Assembly: GCA_015499985.1 (NCBI GenBank)
Contig: JAAAUF010000754.1
Location: 1-20,677, forward strand
From: Haplosporangium gracile
Taxonomy: Eukaryota; Mortierellomycota; Mortierellomycetes; Mortierellales; Mortierellaceae
DNA: 20,677 nucleotides
Direction of reading: 5' to 3'
In this document: piece after piece, positions 1-9,431 of the stretch
Position numbering within the stretch: the first letter of the stretch is position 1
Layout of the letters: every line of letters starts with the position of its first letter
Translations under genes and position numbers: made by a program
Notes under the pieces: model-generated
What the model was told of the DNA's origin: nothing
The model's database searches: none
What the model saw: the letters and a program-made list of their open reading frames with translations, nothing else

Positions 1-1221
1 CGGTCTCCTGGATATCGACGGAGGCGTTGAGGCCGTTGATGCGGTCCTCGAGGATAGAGGTGACCTCAGAGGTGGCTATTTGATTACCAATGTACAATTC
101 AATTAGTCAAACTGTGAGATTGTTGCGATTCTTTAACAGAGTGGTCACTGAGCGGAAATATGTTCATACCAGGCTTGGCAGTGGCATAGTTGCGGATGGC
201 AGAGAAGGCACCAACGTTGGCGCGAACCTATTCAATCGATAAAATGAACAGACAGGTGATTGTTAGTCATTATTAACTCTATGCAGGGTATAATATTGTG
301 AACAGCTCGCAGCAGGACCATTGTCGCGAGAATATTGTACATGTAGATAATCGAAGGGCAATTGGAAGTGCAGAGAAGGAAAAAAAATATGTTTAGAGTC
401 GCCGTCGCTCTGATCACCCACAGATCGAGCTCCCCGATTGGAGATCCGACTGGACCCGAATCAACACAACCAAAAAATAAAAATATAAAAAAAACGACAC
501 GCAATAAGTATTGACTAGTCGATGATCATCCACGTTGTGGATGAATAAGGAAAGAAAGGAGGAATAGTTCTATTCCTTGTTCTAGTACTCAACGCCTACA
601 GACGCGGTAGATCAAAACAGGTGGTCGATCTCAGGCACGAAATATTTCGCACCCCATCCATTCTATGGGCGAGCGTGTGAGATGTTGCAAGGCGGCAGGC
701 TGGGAGGCGAGGAGTTATGAAGGTTCTGTTCTTGTCGTTGTCCTTATTGCCGTGTCGTAGAGAAAGTGTAGTTGGGTCCTCTTTACGCCAGTGATCACTC
801 TCAAAGTGATGATGTAGCCAAGGGGCAGCACGCACGGTGAAGACGTGATGATGAGAACGGTATATGTGTGACGGGACGTGGTTGGTTGTCGTTTGTTGTA
901 ATAGTTGATGTTGTTGTTATTGTTCTTATTGAAGGTTGAGGTGAGAAGGCGTCAAGTAGTGGAAGGAGGAAGACAAGATATGAAAGGTTGGGAAGCCATA
1001 GGAAAGAGGGTGTGTTGGGGTGGCAGGGTGTGGGTGGATTATTTGGATGATGGAAAATAAATGAAATATAATATTGATTGTCGATCTCAATCCGCCAGTG
1101 ATGGATGGATGATCGATGTAGATTAGTTGAGTTGAGTCGAGCAAGTTGAACATACCACGGGGGCGCTGCGGGCCAAGGCGATGGCAGCGGGGCGAGCAGC
1201 ACGGCTGAGAGATCTGAGCAT
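1..1221 (-). CDS. ATP1: Mitochondrial F1Fo ATP synthase subunit alpha, 5' part (three exons, runs off the left edge)
   Basis: The product is the alpha subunit of the F1 catalytic head of mitochondrial ATP synthase. I read exon 1 as 1156-1221, exon 2 as 170-227 and exon 3 as 1-75 (continuing outside). Joins are in frame: phase 0 after exon 1, phase 1 after exon 2. Exon 1 encodes MLRSLSRAARPAAIALARS, a typical arginine/alanine-rich matrix-targeting presequence. Exon 2 adds RANVGAFSAIRNYATAKP. Exon 3 starts ATSEVTSILEDRINGL and then SVDIQET, matching the conserved start of mature ATP1 (SEVSSIL..RI...., ..ETGRVL). Only about 66 residues lie in the window, so the Walker A motif and nucleotide-binding domain are not visible. 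Splice sites are GTATGT..TAG and GTATGA..TAG. The first intron is 928 nt, far longer than any other here. The family call rests on this short but characteristic stretch. Confidence 0.85.
228..1155 (-). other. Long first intron of ATP1
   Basis: This 928-nt stretch separates the presequence exon from a 58-nt second exon. The minus strand has a GTATGT donor at 1155 and a TAG acceptor ending at 228. Several open frames of 79-194 codons cross it, but none has recognisable protein features. Its minus strand is pyrimidine-rich between about 850 and 1050, like the promoters in this window, so an alternative internal transcription start is possible. I see no RNA gene inside it. Confidence 0.6.
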
Positions 1222-1416
1222 GGTGGATAATGCGGATATGAGGGGAGGGGGGTGATGAGGAGAGAGGAAAAGAAGCAAGAAAAACGCAGTGTGCCTGATA
1301 AGTATGTCCTTTGATTCCTTCCAAGGGCGGGACGGGGGATCGGATAGGCGGAGACAGTAAAAAACAAATGTTTTGAGTACGTCATACACTTGGTTGTGCT
1401 TGGATTTAATCATTAC

Positions 1417-1422
1417 TTTATT
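1417..1422 (-). terminator. Poly(A) signal candidate for the Kre9/Knh1-like gene
   Basis: AATAAA on the minus strand lies about 70 nt beyond the stop codon at 1491. It falls in the 270-nt gap between this gene and the ATP1 start, so ATP1 promoter and this 3' UTR share a short space. Confidence 0.45.
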
Positions 1423-1490
1423 TAATGAGGGAAGTAACGTTTGATTTCTTGATTTCAAGTCGTGACTACCAAATCAAAATCAGCGACGAA

Positions 1491-2166
1491 TCATATCAGC
1501 ATGAAGGCAAAGAGGCATGAGAACGCGGTAACAAGCGCCGCAGGGAGCACATACGAAGCAGCATTTTCATTGTGAGCAGTCGTCGTCGCCTGTGCTCCCT
1601 CTGCTGCTACAGATGCAGTAGCAGTGGCAGGGGCTGTACCCGCCGGTCCTTTGTTCGCCTTCTCGATTGTAAACGTCTCCGAGTGATAGACAGGTGTCAA
1701 TCCAGCATTCGACAACTGCACTTGGAAGCCCTATCAACGATGAATACAACAAGCTCGACATTAGCGTGAGAAAAATTAAGGTAAGAACATCGGACCAAAT
1801 GAGGACTGACAAAAGGGCTTCTCTTTATACCTTGCCGTGTTGTACAAGATTCGCTGGAACCTTGAATCGAAGGGGAGACTGAAGGCTATGGCCCTGGAAA
1901 ATTTCCTTGACAACGCCGTCGTGAAGACAGATCCCATCGCACTCGCCTCCGATAACAACTAAGTCTACCTGCCAGGTCTGAACAGCAGAGTCTTGAGAGT
2001 CTGAAGATATGATAATGTCGTAGGATTCGCCAGGAGACCAGGTGGTGGTTGCGGCTGGTTGTGAGATGGTGATTGTGCTCGATACGAGGACGAGTGTATG
2101 CTGAAGTAGGATTAAACACAGCCATAGGCTGCTGATGTGGTGGGTCCAGTGATATGGTGAGCGCAT
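1491..2166 (-). CDS. Kre9/Knh1-like secreted, GPI-anchored Ser/Thr-rich surface protein
   Basis: Two exons, 1831-2166 (112 codons) and 1491-1730 (79 codons plus TGA), join in phase 0 across a 100-nt GTATAA..TAG intron to give 191 aa. An N-terminal hydrophobic segment (residues about 11-29, SSLWLCLILLQHTLVLVSS) is a signal peptide. After it comes ITISQPAATTTWSPGESYDI, the start of the fungal Kre9/Knh1 N-terminal domain (P..G..W..G..Y.I). The domain continues to about residue 140 and holds a CDGIC cysteine pair. Then follows an Ala/Thr-rich linker (about 140-165). The C-terminus, SYVLPAALVTAFSCLFAFML, is a hydrophobic tail preceded by small residues, as in GPI attachment signals. Family members are small cell-surface proteins, some linked to beta-1,6-glucan assembly; that role is not shown here. 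Start chosen at the first ATG before the signal peptide. Confidence 0.75.
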
Positions 2167-2194
2167 AGTTGGGTGTTGTTGTTGTTATGTGTAA

Positions 2195-2229
2195 GAGGAG
2201 GAGGAGGAGGAGGAGGAGGAGGAGGAGGA
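2195..2229. repeat. (GAG)n trinucleotide microsatellite
   Basis: A nearly perfect GAG/GGA run of about 35 nt lies 29 nt upstream of the start codon of the minus-strand Kre9/Knh1-like gene. In the transcribed sense it is a CTC/TCC run, so it probably sits in the 5' UTR or at the core promoter. Confidence 0.9.
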
Positions 2230-2286
2230 AAGAGGAGGTTAGGAAACAAGGAGGGTTTGAAGGAGGACAAGGGTGATTTTCTTTTC

Positions 2287-2322
2287 TGTTGTTGCTGTTG
2301 TCGTTGTTGTTGTTGCTGTTGT
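2287..2322. repeat. Imperfect (GTT/GCT)n trinucleotide repeat
   Basis: About 36 nt of GTT triplets interrupted by GCT and GTC lie between the GAG repeat and the TATA-like element of the Kre9/Knh1-like gene. On the minus strand it reads as CAA/CAG triplets. Confidence 0.85.
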
Positions 2323-2343
2323 ATTGAGGATAAGGGGATATGG

Positions 2344-2351
2344 TATATATA
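2344..2351 (-). promoter_or_regulatory. TATA-like element of the Kre9/Knh1-like gene
   Basis: TATATATA lies about 180 nt upstream of the start codon at 2166, in a pyrimidine-rich (minus-strand) region. Position and strand context fit a core promoter; no transcript evidence is available. Confidence 0.4.
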
Positions 2352-3070
2352 CAAGGTAAGGTAAGGTAGAGCAAAAACGGGAGACAAGGGTGAGTGATTC
2401 GCAAGTAAATGAGGGGCGAGGAGAGTGAGGTGGGGGGTGTGATGGAGGAATGAGGGAGAAGAAAGAAAAAGGAGGATATTTTGCCTTTGGGCGCAAGCGG
2501 GCAGACCTGGAAATGGGGGAAAAGACAGAGAAAGAGCGAGAGAGAGAAGGTCACAAGTTTGATGACCATATTCATCATAGTTGGTAAAAAAAAGGATTTT
2601 GATTGGCTGTCTAAGTAATAGAGGAGTAGGAGGCACAGACCAAGACAGCACTAATTCTTTCTTCTAGCTGACAGTGCGGAGTGACAGGGACGCGTTGATT
2701 TTATAAGGGTTTTATTTGGATAACAGGAGGGAACTCTGACTTGAAGGTAACAAGTCGCAAATAAGTAAAGAAGTAAATAAGCACGGGAATAGACAACTGG
2801 CTAGGGGGACGGACAATCCAATTGTACTGTGTGTGTTAACGTTGGGTTCAGGAACAGAGAGGGGAGGAAGGAAGGAAGGAAGGAAGGATAAAAGGTTCAA
2901 CTCTGACTCTAGTATGAGAAAGCGTAGCGGAGGAGGAGGATGCGAAGAGTATGCGTGTGTACGATGAATGCTGCGTAAAAAAGAACGATGGGACAATGCA
3001 ATATGCTTTGGTATGGACGGTCTTATGTCTCAAAGGCACCATGCTAGAAAGAAAACCGAAGAGGTTTCTT
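2352..3070. other. Intergenic region, Kre9-like promoter and 3' flank of the secreted-protein gene
   Basis: No convincing gene. The left half is purine-rich on the plus strand (pyrimidine-rich on minus), in keeping with the upstream region of the minus-strand gene at 1491-2166. A CCAAT box on the minus strand is at 2602-2606. A tetranucleotide (GAAG)n run sits at 2865-2887. The open frames here (up to 230 codons, minus) are pyrimidine-tract artefacts made mostly of Pro, Ser, Leu and Phe. Confidence 0.6.
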
Positions 3071-3781
3071 TTACAAGGCCCGGACCTTGGCAACAAGGTT
3101 GACCTTGGCCCAGATCTTAGCCCAGACATTGACCCAGACCTTGACGTGGGCATCAATGTTGGAAGCAACCCAGGCGCGAGCGTGGATGGTGACATTAGCA
3201 ATTCCGAGATGGACGCAGACCTCCTTGACGATGGCCTTGATGCGAAGGCGGACATGGGCATCAATGTGGGCCTTGAGGTTGACAAAGACCTTGGAGACGT
3301 GGACGCGGATCTTGGCATTGATGTCGGCAACGATAGCGTTGGCGTGCTTGTGGAGGCAGTTGTCGTTGACGTGGGGGCAGAGAGCAATGATCGACTCGTG
3401 GACGATGGCTTTGATGGGGGCAACAGCCTCAACCTTGGCGTGGGCTTCGGCCTCGGCCTTGACATCGATATCGACCCTGTCCTTGGTCTGGATCTTGAGC
3501 TGATCAACATCGACCTTGGCGGTAATGACACCACCGAGGACGTTGGCATCGACATCGAGGTCAACAACAACATCAGCGCAGAGGTCGACCACAATCTTGG
3601 CGCAGGCCTTGACAACGGCGTCAACGACAACCTTGGAGTACAAGTGGACAACGGCATCGACATTGTCCGTACCACGCTTCATCATCGCGATGGCAGTAGT
3701 GTCATGCTGGGCGGGGGCGGCCTGGGTGGCGGAGAAGAGGGTGAGGGCCAAGACGGCGGGGATGAAGGTGGCGATTCTCAT
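3071..3781 (-). CDS. Secreted protein of unknown family with alternating Val/Ala-charged repeats
   Basis: A single-exon 236-aa protein that I do not recognise. Residues 1-21 (MRIATFIPAVLALTLFSATQ plus A) form a clear signal peptide, and a dibasic KR at 35-36 could be a Kex2 site, leaving about 200 mature residues. The mature chain is almost all Val, Ala, Ile, Leu, Asp, Lys, His and Asn, with hydrophobic residues at every second position over long stretches (e.g. VVVDLDVDANV, VDIDVKAEAEAHAKVEAV, AHVKVWVNVWAKIWAKV). The N-terminal half is acidic and the C-terminal third basic with four Trp. Cys are at 60, 68, 135, 142 and 189; one possible N-glycosylation site is N196-V-T. Codons are strongly biased to GCC, GTC, GAC and AAG, suggesting high expression, and a TATAAAAG box lies about 150 nt upstream. 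Alternating hydrophobicity suggests amphipathic beta-strands; any surface-active, structural or effector role is a guess. Confidence 0.75.
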   Translation of the reverse strand: MRIATFIPAVLALTLFSATQAAPAQHDTTAIAMMKRGTDNVDAVVHLYSKVVVDAVVKACAKIVVDLCADVVVDLDVDANVLGGVITAKVDVDQLKIQTKDRVDIDVKAEAEAHAKVEAVAPIKAIVHESIIALCPHVNDNCLHKHANAIVADINAKIRVHVSKVFVNLKAHIDAHVRLRIKAIVKEVCVHLGIANVTIHARAWVASNIDAHVKVWVNVWAKIWAKVNLVAKVRAL

Positions 3782-3930
3782 GGTGGAGGGAAGAGGTGAG
3801 GTTGAGGAGGGAGGGAAGAGTCAGAGAGGTTGAAGAGGGTAAGGTAGGTAAGAAAGGGTTTAGTTGCTGTGGAAGCTGTGGAGTGTTGTTGGGCTGAGGA
3901 ACAAAAAAAGAAATTGTGGGTGAATGCTGG

Positions 3931-3938
3931 CTTTTATA
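3931..3938 (-). promoter_or_regulatory. TATA box of the 236-aa secreted protein gene
   Basis: A consensus TATAAAAG on the minus strand, about 150 nt upstream of the ATG at 3781. The region between is pyrimidine-rich in the transcribed sense. This supports the minus-strand frame over the long open frames on the opposite strand. Confidence 0.6.
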
Positions 3939-5430
3939 GAAGTTTTTTTATTCTGGATATTATAGTATAAAATCTTCTTGGAGTTGATGTGTTTTGAGTT
4001 TCGATATTGTGGTGAGGATGCGCCAGATAACAAGGTCTGGGATTGTTACACGGACATGCGGGGGCATGTTGTGCAAAAGAAGAATAGCATAAGGTGCGTG
4101 CAGAACAGACGGATATGTATAATTGCGCGTCTGCGGAGCCAGATGTTGTCAACACATCGGGCTTTTCTTCGATGTGGTCCGGGAGTTGTTTTTTGTTTGT
4201 TTGCATTGTTGTGTGCGTTCGTGTGGAGGGATAAACAGGATGCAATAAAAAAAAAGGCGCGTTTTGCCCTGATGCTTCTCTTTCCGCCTGTGTCCCTTTT
4301 TTTCTTCTGAAAATAGATGGCGTGTATGGCATTGCATGCACTCCTGAGAGTAATTTATCAACGAAATCCAAATAAGGGCGCACTTTTTTTTTTTGCTCCC
4401 TAACCTTCTCCTGGAATTTTCGAGGGATGAGAGTAAAGAGCTTTTTGTCTCTTGTCTCTTGTGTCTTGGATGAGGGCGCAGGTAGTAGAAAAATCGCGGG
4501 GGCTAAATAATAAAGGGAAAATGGAAACGGGGCGAAGGTAGCCAACGAGAGAATACCGCTTGAAGGATAAACGCCAAAAAAAAGTCCTTTCTCATTCTGC
4601 AACCAATAACAAACATGTTTCGGCTCTTTGTTTCCTGATATATTTAAAGAACAAAATAAACGACCATCATTGCACTGCTTACAAGCAAATGTCTTTTTAG
4701 TAACCATTGCAACTCAAGACAATAACCACGCTCTCACTCATAAACCTATCATTCTTCGTAACGATACTCCTATTTGTTCAGTTCTTTCTTCGCGTTTGGG
4801 GTATCTAGCACGACCGCCGCTCTTCACGGAGAAGGGATTATGCTTGAAGAAAAAAAAAGGCCAACAGAGGTCAATAAGACGAAAAAAAAAATGTCAAGAA
4901 CAGCAGCAGCTCGATAGAAGAGCAATAAAGGAAAGAAAGAAAAAGCCGGTAGCCAGAAGTAACGACCAGCAGCAAAGCAAAGCTGACATAGAAAAGAGTT
5001 AACGGCGCTCATTTGTTATTATTCAGATGGCGGTTTGCTGTTGACACTCTGAAATGATAGACGAATTGCTATCCACCTGTCAACCTCATGCCTTAAATGC
5101 TTGCAAGCATATGCTTTTTTTATCTCGTTGGATTCAATGGCTTTGTTAGTATTGAGCGCAATGTTGTCGTTGTAAGGAACTTGTTCATCCGTGCCATTTG
5201 TCGATGATGAAAAATGGCGCAAGTAAAGGAACAAGAAAATAGCAACGAGCATCGAAAGAAATATCCTATCTTCCTAGACGAATTCTCTATGAAAATGCCA
5301 ATTCGGCACGGACTGCGCATGTGTCTACCGCAAATACAAGATCGACATGTACACGTCCACTGTGGTCTTTTCGTGCGGAGGTTTGTCCGACAATTTTTTT
5401 TCGTTTCTATGGCTCATCCTATGCTCCTCC
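3939..5430. other. Intergenic region without a convincing gene
   Basis: AT-rich DNA with many short A/T homopolymers (e.g. near 4250, 4385, 4845, 4880). A 257-codon minus-strand frame (3934-4707) spans the promoter of the secreted-protein gene, but it has no recognisable domain, runs into the TATA box and uses homopolymer-derived Lys/Phe codons. A 77-codon minus frame (5019-5252) has a hydrophobic start but no other support. Short direct repeats of a TGTCTCT unit occur near 4446-4465. No tRNA or other RNA gene seen. Confidence 0.5.
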
Positions 5431-5439
5431 AATGACTCT

Positions 5440-6150
5440 CATGTCAATCCTTTCTTTGGCACTCCCTTCTTTCTGTCCTTCCATCCCTTGTCTGTCTTTC
5501 TGTCTTTCTGTCTCCCCATTTCATTTTCTCAAGTTATCTTCTCCATCAGCTCTCCCCCTTTTTCTCTCATTCCCATTCTGTGAACCTTGTTTCAACCTGG
5601 TGAAATCCTCACCTAACACATTCTCTCGCTTGGGTCACCCGGTTCTTCGTCTCCCTTTTTTCCCTCCCTATCTTGCGCTTACTTGTTCATCCACTTGCTC
5701 TCTCATTTTTCATTCCTTCTCGCCTTCTCTTTCTATCTCTCTCGTGGCTCGCCACTTAATTGTTTCGCTCATTCGCCTCCTCTCGACCCCTCCCTCCCTC
5801 GGCTACGCAGCGCAAAAAATAATAACCAGTTTTTTTTGTCTTCACATCAAGAAAGAGAAAGGCACCACTGAGTCTAGGAATAGCTCTCTCCACTCGTCCA
5901 TCTTTTCTCCCCTTTATTTATTATTTTTCTCCTAGCGTCTTTCTTCCACATCTTAATGGCTGTTGTTGTTTGTCTCTTACCAAGGAACTACTAAGGACCC
6001 CACTCGGCTCTCTTTCCCTCCTCCTCTCCTCTCCTCTCTTCTCCCTCTCTTTTTACTACTTCGTTCATCCCTTTATCTTTCCATCTTGCTCTCACTCTCT
6101 CCCTTTCTCCTTCTTACATCTATACCTTTCTCCTTGCCTCCTCATCTTTA
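5440..6150 (+). other. Long pyrimidine-rich tract
   Basis: About 700 nt that are overwhelmingly C and T on the plus strand, with runs of TCTTTC, CTCTC and TTCCTTC. Open frames through it (up to 204 codons) consist mostly of Ser, Leu, Phe and Pro and look like composition artefacts. Shorter tracts of this kind precede the start codons of TRS65 and other genes here, always on the coding strand. The tract may therefore mark a promoter or an unannotated plus-strand transcript, but the next plus-strand start codon (GET3) is 1.4 kb away. Confidence 0.5.
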
Positions 6151-7540
6151 AGAAATATGAAAAAACCGATGGCAACGAACAACCACCTCCTATGTTTGTG
6201 CGACTTGATTCCTCGCATACCTCTCTCTCTCTCACACACACACTCGCCTTCATGCACCTCATCCACCAACACAAATATCGGTATCGTTATCTAGTACGGG
6301 CAAAGTCCCTGCTTGACTTTATTCGCGTTGCTGTCCTGGGTTATTTTCCCGTTAAATGTCTAATACAGTCATTCAAATCATCATTTTCTTGCCTATTCTT
6401 TCTCCCTCTCCCTACTTTTTTTGCTATGACTATGCGCATGTTTATCATAACCTTGCCATCTTTCATCACACTAGTCTAGTTTGGCCTGCTACGGACGATT
6501 TTGCTTAGGGAAGGAAAGAGGAGGGCAGTCGCAAACGACCTACCGGAGCCAGTATTATCCTCATTCTCTTTGCGACGGAAAGGTACTCAATTTGGCTCAC
6601 TAGAGCGCAAAAAAAGTATCCATCCAACAATAAATACCAACTCCTCAATATTCAGATTTAACAGTGTTGTTGCGAGGAGATGTTACAATTCGCTGAAGGA
6701 ATGAGGGGGAGAGAGAGAATAAAAATATACGCCATGCGGCATGCGGGGTGGAGGCCAAATCGCGAAATTAAAAAGGCAATCAAGAAAGAGCGAGAAAGAG
6801 AGAGATAGAAGGGGGAAAAAAGGCAAGCAAGAAAGGAGAGAGGGGTGCCACGCCCCAAATCTCACAGGTAAACACGAACGCTGCATTTTTTCATCGGATT
6901 TGAGATCGGAAGGAATCAAGGGATGCATGTATGTGCCTTCTGGCTTTTTTGTGTTTTGAAAGGTGAATCGGCAGAATGCAGCGGTGCAACAACAACGACA
7001 ACGACGACGGACATCCACAAAGTTTGATGTTCGTACAACGCCTATGGACTTTTACCTTATGCTGCATTCTGGCAAAGCGGTGGCAGGAGAAAGCGAGACA
7101 AACGCATTTAAAACGTAGCCGAGACTATCGTGCCCAAATAAGAGAGGAAGAGAAGCAATAACAAAAAAGGAGGGCCCTGGAGGTCTAGGTAGGTCGGCGT
7201 TCCATTGCTGACCTGTGTTCTTTTCACTTACTTTTGGTTTCTTCCTCTAGGTTTCCTAGAAAAGGGTGCTTGTTCGTATTCGTCGCCCTGTGACAAAACC
7301 GCGTTTTGACGCGTGTGACAGACGAGCCAGCCTATCAGTAGCCTGTCAATTGAGGGAGATCAGGGTATTCATCTGTGCAGGTGAGACAGACATGCAGCAG
7401 CAGCGGCTGCGCCAAGCCACCCAATCTAAACCTTCGCTGTCGTTCCACTTCCATCGACTTCCACAAAAGGGGAATCCTTTCGAGTGGTGTCATCTTACTT
7501 CTTTAACTGTTACTTTCACCTACCAAAAACTATACACACC
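6151..7540. other. Upstream region of GET3, no gene seen
   Basis: A mixed region. A CT stretch with a short CA run is found near 6222-6245. A purine-rich (plus-strand) stretch covers about 6700-6850. A small inverted repeat with CAAAAC/GTTTTG arms around CGC lies near 7295-7309. The last 150 nt before the GET3 start include a pyrimidine-rich segment and a CACACC lead-in to the ATG. The 143-codon frame crossing the GET3 start is not supported. Confidence 0.45.
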
Positions 7541-9194
7541 ATGTCCGACATTGATCTCGAGCCCCTCGACCCCACCCTCCAGAACGTCATCGACCAGACC
7601 TCGCTCCAGTGGATCTTTGTCGGAGGCAAGGGAGGTGTTGGTAAGTTATAGCAAAACTAGACACGACGAACATAGATGGCGAAACTTCCTCCCATGAGAG
7701 CATCTCTCTCTTTCTCCCAGCTTGGGCCGGATGGCTCTCAACGCTCGACAAGACGCCACAAACTGCAAACCCTCAGGACCGGACAGGCATGACCCCTGAC
7801 AAATCACTCTTTACTCATCTGAATTCCCTCACATTTGGCTGCTTATTTCATCGTGCCTGACACGGAATAGGAAAGACGACCACTTCTTGCTCTCTTGCTA
7901 TCCAACTGGCCAAGGTCCGCCCTAGTGTCCTCTTGATCTCCACGGATCCCGCCCACAACTTGTCTGATGCCTTTGGACAGAAGTTTAGCAAAGATGCCAC
8001 TCTCGTCAATGGATTCACTAACCTCTCTGCTATGGTATGCAAAAGGCGTCGTCGGCTGGTCTTATTGGAAAACGTTGTTGTATTCTTTGTGATAAATCAT
8101 CCAAGCGTCTAACAATGCCCTTCCTTTTTTCGTCTTGATTGTTGAAAACAAATAGGAAATCGACCCCAACTCCTCGATTCAGGAGATGATTGACAACTGT
8201 AAGGCTTACCGAAAGCAGTGATCATGGCGGTTCGGTATTCATGGATCCCAAATGAGAGGATCCGACACACGGAAAACAGATGTTGTTAACATTGATGTGC
8301 ATTTTTTGACCATTTTTGTTTTCGTATTTAGCGGACGACCAAGGAAGCGGTATTTCGTCAATGATGCAGGACCTTGCCTTTGCTATTCCCGGTGTTGATG
8401 AGGCCATGGGCTTTGCCGAGGTCATGAAGTACGTGTGTCGTCTTTTGCTTGGACAAACGTGGTTCATGTCTGTGTTCTGTCATTCATTCTGACACCTGGC
8501 AAAAAATCTAACGAGTCCATGCATTCATGTGACATTTCACATTTTTTGGGGGGGATCTCATCTTGTTTCCAATAGGCAGGTCAAGTCAATGGAGTACTCT
8601 GTGATTATTTTCGATACCGCGCCTACTGGACACACTCTTCGCTTCCTCTCCTTCCCTAGTGTCCTGGAAAAGGCCCTGGCCAAGGTCTCGCAGCTCAGCG
8701 GACGGTTCGGCCCCATGATGCAGCAAATGTCTGGCATGATGGGCATGCAGGGCAACCCCGAAGACATGTTTGGCAAGCTGGAGGGCATGCGCGAGGTGAT
8801 CACAGAAGTCAACAACCAGTTCAAGGACGCCGACAAGACCACCTTTGTCTGTGTCTGCATCTCCGAATTCTTGTCACTGTACGAGACGGAGCGTATGATT
8901 CAGGAGCTAACTTCGTACCACATTGACACCCACAACATTGTCGTCAACCAGTTGTTGTTCCCCAAGAAGGACTCCAACTGTGAGCAGTGTCGGGTCCGTC
9001 ATGCTATGCAGAAGAAGTACCTGGACCAGATCTATGATCTCTACGACGATTTCCATATTACCAGGTTACCCCTGTTGACGAACGAGATCCGTGGTGTCGA
9101 CAAGTTGGTGCCCTTCTCGGACATGTTGGTCAACAGCTCTTATGTCGACGAGAAGAAGGCTGAGGGTATCGAGGACACCAAGGCCGATCAATAG
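7541..9194 (+). CDS. GET3: ATPase GET3 (ASNA1/TRC40 family), tail-anchored protein targeting factor
   Basis: A cytosolic homodimeric ATPase that carries tail-anchored membrane proteins to the ER Get1/Get2 receptor. Five exons: 7541-7640, 7871-8034, 8156-8198, 8332-8428 and 8576-9194, all GT-AG, joining to 340 aa, the usual family length. Visible hallmarks: the deviant P-loop GGKGGVGKT at residues 28-36 (split by intron 1), switch [13 protein letters not shown] with the hydrolytic Asp at 59, switch [12 protein letters not shown] at 148-157, the Met-rich substrate-binding helices around 183-194 ([13 protein letters not shown]), and the zinc CxxC pair C270/C273 that joins the dimer. The C-terminus KADQ is acidic and ordinary. 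The start lies in an ACACACC-ATG context and is the first ATG of the conserved N-terminus. It converges with the SANT gene at 9432. All key residues are present, so it should be functional. Confidence 0.96.
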
Positions 9195-9239
9195 AGTATC
9201 TTTGCGCGCCTTGTTTGGAGAAGAGAATCACCCCCTAAA

Positions 9240-9245
9240 AATAAA
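9240..9245 (+). terminator. Poly(A) signal of GET3
   Basis: AATAAA lies 46 nt after the GET3 stop codon, at the usual distance for a fungal 3' end. Confidence 0.55.
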
Positions 9246-9284
9246 CATGTGTTCCAGATGACCCAATTTGTTGCTTCGAAGAGG

Positions 9285-9290
9285 TTTATT
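9285..9290 (-). terminator. Poly(A) signal candidate of the SANT/Myb-like gene
   Basis: AATAAA on the minus strand, about 140 nt after the stop at 9432. It lies just downstream of the GET3 signal, so the two convergent transcripts would end back to back with little overlap. Confidence 0.4.
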
Positions 9291-9431
9291 TTGCTGATAA
9301 AAATACAAGTTGCTTGTTGTTTCCTGAACCAGGCGAGGATTACTATATGATTATAAAACAAATGGTAGAAGGGGGTGTCAGTCTGAGTTACATTAAATAC
9401 AACCCGCGTCTGTGTAGAAATGTCCAAAGTA

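Noticed and set aside
801..1385. 194-codon minus-strand frame inside the ATP1 first intron and start region
   Set aside because: It overlaps the presequence exon in another frame and has only composition-driven Ser/Pro/Thr content with no domain or coding-like start.
2848..3675. 275-codon minus frame full of Ser/Pro/Thr/Arg
   Set aside because: It is the shifted frame of the 236-aa secreted-protein gene; the periodicity of that gene explains it, and it lacks a signal or plausible start.
5321..5935. 204-codon plus frame with Ser/Leu/Phe/Pro repeats resembling membrane segments
   Set aside because: It is a translation of the pyrimidine tract; similar pseudo-membrane peptides appear in all frames of that tract.
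7266..7697. 143-codon plus frame overlapping GET3 exon 1
   Set aside because: GET3 reads the same bases in another frame with full family conservation.
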